Below, piece after piece: positions 35,949 to 42,799 of a stretch of DNA of 64,000 nt. How positions within the stretch are numbered: position 1 is the first letter of the stretch; each line of letters begins with the position of its first letter. The notes beneath the pieces are model-generated. The model was not told the DNA's origin, did no database searches, and saw nothing but the letters and a program-made list of their open reading frames with translations. The translations under genes were made by a program, and so were the position numbers. The DNA is from JAQBQB01 sp963757185 (GTDB taxonomy: Bacteria; Gemmatimonadota; Gemmatimonadetes; Gemmatimonadales; Gemmatimonadaceae): the NCBI GenBank assembly GCA_963757185.1, contig CAVWQI010000005.1, forward strand, positions 372,001 to 436,000, read 5' to 3'.

Positions 35949-36482
35949 ACGTGCTACCACCGCCGACAATGCTCTCGACGGTGACGTCCCCGCGCATGGC
36001 GCGCGCGAGTTGACGACTGATCGCCAGCCCGAGTCCGACGCCTCGATCATCCCCGCGATGGCCGCTGGCCTCGAGCTGCACGAACGGGACGAAGATCGCT
36101 TCGAGCTGGCCCGCGGGAATGCCGATCCCCGTGTCGCGCACGTCGGTTCGAACCGACGCGCCGTCGGAACAGCATTCGATTGTCACGCTGCCGCCGCCGT
36201 TCGTGAACTTGATGGCGTTGGCTACGAGGTTCACGAGAATCTGATCGATTTTTTCGCGGTCCGCGCGGGCGACCAGATCCGGCGGGCACGCGCCAGCACC
36301 GCGCCGTTGGCCTCGATCACCTGGTGCGTGTGCGCGACAAGACGCTCGGCATCAACCGTATTCTGCACGCCTCGATACGCCAGCACGCCGAAGATCAGAA
36401 CAATCGCGGCCGACATGAACGGCGCAACCGTTCGGCCGAGTGGCCCGAGCTGAAACGGCGGACGAATGTCGGCTGCTCTCAT
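35911..36482 (-). pseudogene. Gutted CHASE3-type histidine kinase
   Basis: The N-terminal 60 residues (start 36482, ATG) contain a membrane helix and the beginning of a CHASE3-like sensor (YRGVQNTVDAERLVAHTHQVIEANGAVLARA). The sequence then joins, with a frame change near 36280, directly to the second half of an ATPase domain (PDLVARADREKIDQILVNLVANAIKFTNGG and GVGLGLAISRQLARAM). The rest of the sensor, the linker and the phospho-acceptor His box are missing. This is a deletion remnant, not a simple error. Either fragment alone would be non-functional as a kinase. Confidence 0.82.
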
Positions 36483-36561
36483 CGGCTGGAACCTTCGATT
36501 CGACGACGTGCCTCGACAAGGCCGACAGCCGACAAATCTTGCTGCACCGATGGCCCCGTAC

Positions 36562-37056
36562 TCAACGCACGACGATCGTGCCGATCATGCCGAAGGCAGC
36601 GTGCGGCGCACAGTAGTAGTGATACGTGCCCGCCGGGAGGCCGCCGAACGACACGAGATACGTTTGACCCGGATTGACGAGCAGCGGGCTCGCCAGCGGA
36701 GCCGTGGTCCGGAGCATGTTGCGCTGAAGAGTGCCCGACGATCCCGGCGGAATGCTGTCGGGCCAAAACGTCACGTTGTGCCCGGGCCCGGCGACGAGTG
36801 TCCAGCGTACGCCGTCTCCCCGCCTGATGGTGAGCGACTCCGGCGCGAATCTATAGGAATCGCCGGCGGCGATCATTCTCACGTCCCACGTCTTTCCCGT
36901 AATTGGTTCGGGGTCGCCTCGAGTCGTGACCGCGGTCGCAGTTGCGCCGGCGGTGGGATGTGTGGTCGCACCGGACGTCGATCGCGCGGCCGGTTGCTCG
37001 CCTCGGCTGCAGGCGAGGAACACCAGCGCCATCGCGGCGAGTGCGGCGGTCTTCAC
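36562..37056 (-). CDS. Cupredoxin (plastocyanin/azurin-like) lipoprotein
   Basis: The GTG at 37056 gives 164 aa. The N terminus has a lipobox VFLACS, followed by a Ser/Thr-rich linker. The cupredoxin domain carries copper ligands in order: His in GPGHNVTF, then Cys, His and Met in YYCAPHAAFGMIG. This is a type-1 copper site. The protein would shuttle electrons in the periplasm. It lies 22 bases after the molybdate-binding-like gene and is likely co-transcribed. Confidence 0.88.
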   Translation of the reverse strand: MKTAALAAMALVFLACSRGEQPAARSTSGATTHPTAGATATAVTTRGDPEPITGKTWDVRMIAAGDSYRFAPESLTIRRGDGVRWTLVAGPGHNVTFWPDSIPPGSSGTLQRNMLRTTAPLASPLLVNPGQTYLVSFGGLPAGTYHYYCAPHAAFGMIGTIVVR

Positions 37057-37078
37057 GTTTGTTCGGCGACTCCCACGA

Positions 37079-37297
37079 TCACTTCGCGTCGTCGACGCCG
37101 AGGATCACCTCGGTGGACTTCACGATGACGGTGACCGGTTTGCCGGGTGCGAGCCCGAGCCGCTTGGCGGATTCTGAAGTGATCGCCGAAACGACGTGTT
37201 CGCCCCCTTTGAGCTTCACGACGACTTCCGCCATCACGTCGCCGACGTGGATCGACTCGACGGACCCCGCAAGTTGATTGCGCGCGCTGATTCGCAT
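37079..37297 (-). CDS. Molbindin-like TOBE/Mop-domain protein
   Basis: The 72-aa protein is a single Mop/TOBE unit: MRISARNQLAGSVESIHVGD, VVVKLKGGEHVVSAITSESAKRLGLAPG and KPVTVIVKSTEVILG. Stand-alone molbindins bind molybdate or tungstate and act in storage or sensing. The gene is upstream of a cupredoxin in the same operon and divergent from the TIR-like gene. Confidence 0.88.
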   Translation of the reverse strand: MRISARNQLAGSVESIHVGDVMAEVVVKLKGGEHVVSAITSESAKRLGLAPGKPVTVIVKSTEVILGVDDAK

Positions 37298-37480
37298 GGG
37301 CTCTCTCCCGTTGCCATTCGTGCTTCAAGTTACGTCGCGCAGAAAGCGGCAAGTACCGGCGACGCGTGTGCGAGACAGCGGCTCGGTTTTCCAGCTTTCG
37401 CATTCTGCGCAGCGCGGCGTCGCTCCGAGAGTTAGGTTGCAAGTGCTGGCGCGCGACTGCGAACTCTGGAGCCTGAAGTG

Positions 37481-38410
37481 ATGACATTCACGTACGATCT
37501 CGCGATTTCTGCCGTTCCGTCGGACGCCATCCTGGTCACGGAACTTTCCGCCGAACTCGGTGAGCGTCTGGGCACGGAGCCTGTGTGGGAAGGTCACGCG
37601 ACTTCCGACGGAATCGAGGTCCTCACAACGCTCATCGCCGAGCAATCGCGAGTCGTCGTCGTGCTCCATCAGCGGCTCTGGCAGCATGACGTGGCCACGA
37701 GCGCGGACGCGGCGGTGTTGCGCCAGCGCATTCGCCAGCATCCCGGGTCCGTCTTCGTCGTGCTGCTCGACGACACGCCGGTTCCGAAATGGCTGGCGAC
37801 GGCCCAACAGTTCGATCTTGCCGCTGGGGGGCTGCAGAATGCCGTGACGTTCACGCTCGACGCCATCGCGTCGTGCGGCGGCACGATCGGTTCCATGCGC
37901 GATCAGGCGGCCGGTGTCGTGTCGCCGGTGCGATGGGGCTCGGCTCCGCCGTCGTTCCTCGGGCAGCCGCGCGCGCACTCCACGCTGCGCCACGAGCTCG
38001 ACGCGCTCGCCGTTTCGATCGAGTCCCATCTCAGGGAGCGCCGTGTGGTGCGGCCGGACGGTGTGTTCGAGCTGCACGCGTTGCCATTCCGCTTGATCGT
38101 ACGGCTGGATGATGTCGGCCTCAGCTTCTCGTGGGTTGCCGGCCGCGCCCCGACCGTGGCGGACGGCTGGCTATTGGTCATCGAATGGAACTCCATTGGC
38201 CCCACGACGCGCGGCGTCGCCGCGCTCAAATCCGCGAAACCGGTGCGGCAGCATGCATACCGTGTAGAGGGCAGCGATCCGGCGCATTGGCGCTGGCGGG
38301 TCGATGAGCCGAATGGGCGGGCCTATTCCACCGCTAACCTGCTCGCCGAGTGGCTTGGCGGTGCCGGAATCGCATCAGTTGCGGAAAGTCGTGTTAGTGA
38401 TTATCATTAG
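37481..38410 (+). CDS. TIR-like domain protein of unknown function
   Basis: ATG at 37481 directly follows a GTG at 37478; GGAG lies 6-9 bases upstream. The 309-aa protein begins with a TIR-like Rossmann fold at residues about 3-130: FTYDLAISAVPSDAILVTEL, EQSRVVVVLHQRLWQ and VFVVLLDDTPVPKWL. The order of strands and the W after VVVLxxxxW fit bacterial TIR domains. The acidic residue expected after this Trp in NADase-type TIR domains is not obvious. A C-terminal region (about 165-300) has no recognised domain. The gene is followed by a terminator. Confidence 0.6.
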   Translation: MTFTYDLAISAVPSDAILVTELSAELGERLGTEPVWEGHATSDGIEVLTTLIAEQSRVVVVLHQRLWQHDVATSADAAVLRQRIRQHPGSVFVVLLDDTPVPKWLATAQQFDLAAGGLQNAVTFTLDAIASCGGTIGSMRDQAAGVVSPVRWGSAPPSFLGQPRAHSTLRHELDALAVSIESHLRERRVVRPDGVFELHALPFRLIVRLDDVGLSFSWVAGRAPTVADGWLLVIEWNSIGPTTRGVAALKSAKPVRQHAYRVEGSDPAHWRWRVDEPNGRAYSTANLLAEWLGGAGIASVAESRVSDYH

Positions 38411-38461
38411 GTTCAAGCGAGACACGCGCGAGGCGCGTGGACAAGTTCCGAACGTCTTATG

Positions 38462-38488
38462 GGGCCTGCCGAATTGCGAGCGGGCCTT
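38462..38488 (+). terminator. Intrinsic terminator after the TIR-like gene
   Basis: GGCCTGC and GCGGGCC form a 7-bp stem with one T-G wobble around a 10-base loop, followed by eight T. It ends transcription after the TIR-like gene and insulates the cold-shock operon downstream. Confidence 0.85.
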
Positions 38489-38626
38489 TTTTTTCGTTCA
38501 GTCGTGAGGATTCCGCATTCCGCGGAGCACCCATCGTGAGGGTTTTGATCACGAAGCACGTTGTGTCGGCCGGTACGGCAAAGTCCGGACTCCGAACACA
38601 GCAATTCAACACCAAAGGGGTAGGCT

Positions 38627-38839
38627 ATGCGTACGACCGGCACCGTAAAGTGGTTCAACGACGCGAAGGGCTTCGGCTTTATCACGCCCGAGGGCGGCCA
38701 GAAGGACTGCTTCGTCCATCACTCGGCTATTCAGGGCAGCGGCTTCAAGACGCTGGCTGAAGGCGAGCGCGTGGAGTTCGACATCGTTCAGGGCCAGAAG
38801 GGTCCCGCCGCGGAGAACGTGACAAAGCTGGGTCGTTGA
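38627..38839 (+). CDS. cspA: Cold-shock protein, CspA family
   Basis: The 70-aa protein is a single cold-shock domain. It starts MRTTGTVKWFNDAKGFGFI with the RNP1 motif KGFGFI, and the RNP2 motif FVHHS follows. It ends AAENVTKLGR. AAGGGG lies 6 bases before the ATG. A leader of about 140 bases separates it from the upstream terminator, which is typical of cold-induced csp genes. The stop codon overlaps the TTG start of the desaturase by 4 bases, so the two proteins are translationally coupled. Confidence 0.95.
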   Translation: MRTTGTVKWFNDAKGFGFITPEGGQKDCFVHHSAIQGSGFKTLAEGERVEFDIVQGQKGPAAENVTKLGR

Positions 38840-39846
38840 CCCAGCAAATCGCTTCCCCCGCGGGAGCAGACTGGCGCCGCGTAGTCGAGCCGTTTGTCGG
38901 CTCGGATGCGCGGCGCTCGTCGTTCCAGCTGGTCACAACTCTGATTCCCCTCGCGGCGCTCATGTGGGGAATCCACATGGCCCTCGAGTGGTCGATGATC
39001 GTCGCGCTGTTGCTGGCGCTGCCCACGGCCGGCCTCCTGGTTCGAACGTTCATCCTCATGCACGACTGCGCGCACGGTTCGTTCTTCGCGTCGCGCACGC
39101 TGAACAACGTCGTGGGATTCGCGACGGGTGTGATAACGCTCACCCCGTTCGCGCAGTGGCGGCGCGATCATGCGCTGCACCACGCATCGTCCGGCGATCT
39201 CGATCGCCGCGGCCACGGCGACGTCCCCACGCTCACCGTGCGCGAATACCTCGCCCGGTCGTCCCGGAAGCGCCGCCTTTACCGGCTCGTGCGGCATCCC
39301 GCCGCGCTCCTGCTCGGCGGACCGTTCCATCTCGCCATCGGGCAACGGCTGCGTGGGCAAGGCACAGCGACCGGCTCGCGCCAGGCCACAAGCGTGTGGG
39401 CGACGAACGTCGCCATCGCGCTGCTGCTCGGCATCGCGATCTGGGTGACGGGGTGGACCACGGTGCTCTTCGCCTACGGAATCCCCTACTACCTCGCCGC
39501 GATGGCCGGCGTGTGGCTCTTCTACGTACAACACCAGTTCGAGGACGCCTACTGGGCGCCCCACGACGAGTGGGAATACGTGGACGCGGCGCTGCAAGGC
39601 AGTTCGTACCTCCGACTCCCGGCCCCACTAGGGTGGTTCACCGGCAGCATCGGTCTACACCACGTTCATCACGTCGCCCCGCGCATTCCGAACTACCGCC
39701 TGCAGTCGTGCCACGACTCGAACGCGCTATTTGCCAAGTCACCGGTCGTCACACCGGTTTCCGGCATGGCCGCGCTCCGTCTCGCGCTCTGGGACGAGGA
39801 TCAGCACCGCCTCGTGCGTTTCCGCGACGTTCCCGCAATCTCCTAG
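38836..39846 (+). CDS. Membrane fatty-acid desaturase
   Basis: The TTG at 38836 overlaps the cspA stop; no in-frame ATG lies near the beginning. The 336-aa protein has membrane helices and the three His boxes of the class: HDCAHGS, HALHH and HHVHH. The boxes ligate a di-iron centre that introduces double bonds into acyl chains in the membrane. Desaturation restores membrane fluidity in the cold, consistent with its position directly after a cold-shock gene. Confidence 0.92.
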   Translation: MTQQIASPAGADWRRVVEPFVGSDARRSSFQLVTTLIPLAALMWGIHMALEWSMIVALLLALPTAGLLVRTFILMHDCAHGSFFASRTLNNVVGFATGVITLTPFAQWRRDHALHHASSGDLDRRGHGDVPTLTVREYLARSSRKRRLYRLVRHPAALLLGGPFHLAIGQRLRGQGTATGSRQATSVWATNVAIALLLGIAIWVTGWTTVLFAYGIPYYLAAMAGVWLFYVQHQFEDAYWAPHDEWEYVDAALQGSSYLRLPAPLGWFTGSIGLHHVHHVAPRIPNYRLQSCHDSNALFAKSPVVTPVSGMAALRLALWDEDQHRLVRFRDVPAIS

Positions 39847-39853
39847 GAGTCCC

Positions 39854-40054
39854 GTGCCCGAAATTCTTCTCAGCGAAACAGATGGCATCGACTGGGCGCT
39901 CAAGACGTTCAAGCGACAGATGCAGAAATCCGGCATCCTCCGCGAACTGCGGCGGCGCCGTCACCATGTAAAGCCGAGCGAGGCCCGCCAGATCAAGTCC
40001 AAGGCGGCCCAGCGCGCGCGCGACAGGGCGGCCCGTAAGCGGGCCCCGAAATGA
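39854..40054 (+). CDS. rpsU: Small ribosomal subunit protein bS21
   Basis: The GTG at 39854 follows TAGGAG. The 66-aa protein matches bS21: MPEILLSETDGIDWALKTFKRQMQKSGILRELRRRRHHVKPSEA, then a Lys/Arg-rich tail. bS21 helps initiation on the small ribosomal subunit. It lies 7 bases after the desaturase and its stop overlaps the ATG of infA, so it is in the cold-shock operon. Confidence 0.93.
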   Translation: MPEILLSETDGIDWALKTFKRQMQKSGILRELRRRRHHVKPSEARQIKSKAAQRARDRAARKRAPK

Positions 40055-40269
40055 AGGAAGAGGCGATCGAAGTAGACGGCGTCGTCGCAGAGGTCCTGCC
40101 AAGCGCCATGTTTCGCGTGGACCTCGACAACGGCCACCGTCTGCTCGCCACGGCGGCGGGCAAGATGCGCAAGTTTCGAATCCGCATCATCGTCGGCGAC
40201 CGCGTGACCGTGGCCGTGTCGCCGTACGATCTCGGCCGCGGCAGAATCACCTTCCGGCACAAGTTCTAA
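40051..40269 (+). CDS. infA: Translation initiation factor IF-1, divergent copy
   Basis: The 72-aa protein is an S1/OB fold of IF-1: KEEAIEVDGVVAEVLPSAMFRVDLDNGHRLL and GDRVTVAVSPYDLGRGRITFRHK. The middle, LLATAAGKMRKFRIRIIVGD, differs from the usual AHISGKMRKxxIRILxGD. That may mean a second, condition-specific copy. The ATG overlaps the rpsU stop by 4 bases. No other ribosomal genes are nearby. Confidence 0.92.
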   Translation: MKEEAIEVDGVVAEVLPSAMFRVDLDNGHRLLATAAGKMRKFRIRIIVGDRVTVAVSPYDLGRGRITFRHKF

Positions 40270-40301
40270 GCGGCCACCGGCCGCTCCATGGAGAAACGCT
40301 A

Positions 40302-40355
40302 ATGCGCACGTCACACCGCGTCGCAGGGCGGACTCCGATTCAGGATTGCATATGA
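40302..40355 (+). CDS. Possible 17-aa leader peptide coupled to the next gene
   Basis: An ATG with GGAG 8 bases upstream opens a short frame encoding MRTSHRVAGRTPIQDCI. Its TGA overlaps the ATG of the 85-aa gene by the arrangement ATGA. This would couple translation of the two. Short frames arise by chance, so this is tentative. Confidence 0.35.
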   Translation: MRTSHRVAGRTPIQDCI

Positions 40356-40609
40356 CGAGCGTACCAATGAACATCCCGGACCACATCAACTCGCACTGGA
40401 TCGCCTCGCTCGAGGACAAGCAGCTCGTGACCGCCGAGGCCGAGTTGCACGCGGCGTTTCGCACGTACGAGACCGCCGAGAAGCGACGCAGTGGCGCGCG
40501 GTATGTGCTGCTCCAGGGTCCGGCGGCGCTCGTCAACGCATGGCATCGCTGGCTGTTGGTGAGCAACGAAACACGGAACCGCGGCCTGGTCGTTCACCGG
40601 CGCGGCTAA
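40352..40609 (+). CDS. Small conserved hypothetical protein (85 aa)
   Basis: The ATG at 40352 is used; a TTG at 40346 would add two residues. The sequence has WIASLEDKQLVTAEAELHAAFRTYETAEKRRSGARYVLL, GPAALVNAWHRWLLVSNETRNRG. It looks mainly helical and has a Trp-rich end. No family is known to me, but its coding pattern is good. It follows the infA gene by 82 bases and a possible leader peptide. Confidence 0.6.
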   Translation: MTSVPMNIPDHINSHWIASLEDKQLVTAEAELHAAFRTYETAEKRRSGARYVLLQGPAALVNAWHRWLLVSNETRNRGLVVHRRG

Positions 40610-40660
40610 GGCCCCTTCGAAGGGCGTGGCGGCGGCGGCCGGCCGCCATACATTGGGAGA

Positions 40661-41045
40661 ATGCTCACGCGCGCCGCGGTTGCGGCGATTCTCTCCGGGC
40701 TGCTGCTGGCGCAGCCCGCGGCCGCTCAGCCCGGCGGCGCGATCACCGGCGTGGTTCGCGATTCCGCCGACCGTCCGATGCCCGAAACGGACGTGGTCCT
40801 GATCCCGGCGAAGCGACGCACGCGGACCGACTCACTCGGACACTTCGAATTCCGCTCGCTCGATGACGGCCAGTACGATCACCGGCGTCGAGGTCTACAA
40901 GACCAAGGCCGAGATCCCGAAGGAATTCGCCCGGTACACGTGGGGCAAGGAAAATTGCTGGCTCGTCGCGTACTGGACGTACGACTTCAGGTACAAGCCG
41001 GTTCGAAAGGTCTCGTTGCCGTACAGAGTCACGCCTTCGCGATGA
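40661..41045 (+). pseudogene. Truncated carboxypeptidase-regulatory-like secreted protein
   Basis: A signal peptide (LLLAQPAAAQ) and the first strands of a carboxypeptidase regulatory-like fold (GGAITGVVRDSADRPMPETDVVLIPAKRRTRTDSLGHFEFRSLDDG) are in one frame. From about 40870 a different frame carries a typical C-terminal end of such proteins (ITGVEVYKTKAEIPKEFARY, then NCWLVAYWTYDF). The two parts are joined with a shift and the intervening domain is missing. This is a deletion remnant. Confidence 0.65.
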
Positions 41046-41074
41046 CGTCAGCACGACGCTGATTCCGCCTGCCT

Positions 41075-42493
41075 TCAGGTGATCGGAAGAGCGACCCTGA
41101 ACTCGGTGTTGCCGGGCTTCGAATCGAAATCGAGCCGGCCGTTGTTCGATTCCACCAGCCGGCGGGCGATGTCGAGCCCCATCCCCGTGCCCTGCCCCAC
41201 CGGCTTCGTCGTGAAGAACGGATCGAAGATGCGGCGCTTGATGTCCTCGGGAATTCCCGGCCCGTCGTCGATCACGCGAACGACGACGCTCGGACCCTCG
41301 GCGCGCGCACGCACCGTCACGCGGCCACCATCGCCGACCGCGTCGAGCGCGTTGTCGATCAGGTTCATCCATACCTGATTCAGCTCGCCGCCGATGCCGA
41401 GTGCCGGCACGAGGTCGTCCGGTGCGTCCACCGTCAGCGACGCCGACTTCGTCCGCGCCTTGTGCGCAAGGATCGCCGACGTGTCGGCGAGGCCCTGACG
41501 CAGGTCGATCGGCTCAGGGGTCGTAGCGCGATCCATGTACGTCATCCGTTTCACCGCGCTCACCAACTCGTGCACGCGCGACGACGCGCGCTCGACGTCG
41601 CGCGCCAAGCCGCGCGCGTGGCAGCCCGCGACCATCGACCGCACCGCTGCGCCAAGCTTGTCGCTCGACAGCACGCGCGCCAGCTCGTCGAGCGTCGCGA
41701 CGTTCATGGCCGTTTCGGCGAGCACCGGCGCACCGCGGTCATCGATGCCGTGCGCCGCGAGCCAATCGGCGATCGTTTCCTCGCGATCGGCACGGTCGAG
41801 CGGCGAGGCGCTTGTCGGCCGCATCTGCACGCAGTTCCCGCGTGCTCGTTCGACGGCCGCGCGCTCGGATTCGGTCAGCTGTGCCGCGCCAAGCACGCGA
41901 GCCGCGTCCTCTGATTCCGCGATCGCGTCTCCAAAGAGCTTCGCGCCGCGCGTCGCCGCCGACGCCGGATTGTTCAACTCGTGCGCGAGCCCGGCGGCGA
42001 CGCGACCCAACGAGGCCACCTTCTCGCCCTCGAGGTCGTTCTCTTTGAACGTGCGCGCGCGGTCGATCATCGCGTGCACGAGGGTCGCCGTCAGCTCGGG
42101 ACAGGTCACCGGCATCTCATCTACGTACTCGCGGTCGACGCACATCATTTCGGTCGGTTCTTCGACTGCGCCATATCCCGTCGACCGCGTGGCCCGTGAG
42201 TATGGATACAGCCCTGTCGTGTCGCCGTCACGCCAGTCCATGACCTTGCGTCGGGTGCCACCGAACTCGGCCAGGTAGGCCACCCGTCCCTTGAGAACGA
42301 TGTAGAGCGTGTTCACCGGCTCGCCCCTGATCACCATCTCGTCGCCTGGCAGGTAGTAGCCGAGCGTTCCGCGCTCAATCAGCCAATCCAGCTCCGCCTG
42401 CGGCGCGACCGACAGCGTCCGGTGCGCACGGAGCCGCTCGGCGATCGTGGGGTCGTTCTTGGCGGGTCTGTTGTCGCGAGGCGTAGCAGTCAT
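41075..42493 (-). CDS. Histidine kinase with N-terminal cyclic-nucleotide-binding-like domain
   Basis: The protein is 472 aa. Residues about 20-135 are a cNMP-binding-like beta barrel (GYYLPGDEMVIRGEPVNTLYIVLKGRVAYL). The helical dimerisation region contains the phospho-acceptor His in VAAGLAHELNNPASAATRGAKL. The ATPase domain has NLIDNALDAVGDGG, VIDDGPGIPEDIKRRIFDPFFTTK and GTGMGLDIARRLVESNNG. No membrane helix is present, so it is a soluble sensor kinase. No response regulator is adjacent. Confidence 0.92.
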   Translation of the reverse strand: MTATPRDNRPAKNDPTIAERLRAHRTLSVAPQAELDWLIERGTLGYYLPGDEMVIRGEPVNTLYIVLKGRVAYLAEFGGTRRKVMDWRDGDTTGLYPYSRATRSTGYGAVEEPTEMMCVDREYVDEMPVTCPELTATLVHAMIDRARTFKENDLEGEKVASLGRVAAGLAHELNNPASAATRGAKLFGDAIAESEDAARVLGAAQLTESERAAVERARGNCVQMRPTSASPLDRADREETIADWLAAHGIDDRGAPVLAETAMNVATLDELARVLSSDKLGAAVRSMVAGCHARGLARDVERASSRVHELVSAVKRMTYMDRATTPEPIDLRQGLADTSAILAHKARTKSASLTVDAPDDLVPALGIGGELNQVWMNLIDNALDAVGDGGRVTVRARAEGPSVVVRVIDDGPGIPEDIKRRIFDPFFTTKPVGQGTGMGLDIARRLVESNNGRLDFDSKPGNTEFRVALPIT

Positions 42494-42799
42494 TGGCTGG
42501 CACCATTCTCGTGTAGATGTTGCGGTCGAAAAGATATTGGTCTTCAGGGGGGAGGAGTGCGGAGGCGGCGTGCGGAAACCTGGGACGAGGGCTGGGCGAG
42601 CGGGCTCTCGGTGCGCCGCGCAGCACCGGCTTGACCGCCGCGGCTAGCTGAAACCAGCGTTCCGCGCGAACTTTGCGCACGCGACACGCCCTTCCCGCCC
42701 GCCGCGTCGCTCGGCTATCTCACATCTCCCATTGAATACGCGCATGCACGACGCAGTCATGCTCGTCATCACGCCCGCGGCGGTCGACCGGCCGTCGCG
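42494..42799. other. Intergenic region between sensor kinase and Ser/Thr kinase
   Basis: The 306-base divergent gap contains a G-rich run near 42548 but no recognised operator, terminator or RNA. It should contain both promoters. Confidence 0.4.

Noticed and set aside
40270..40284. GCGGCC-ACC-GGCCGC hairpin after infA as a terminator
   Set aside because: Stem is only 6 bp with a 3-base loop and there is no T-run.
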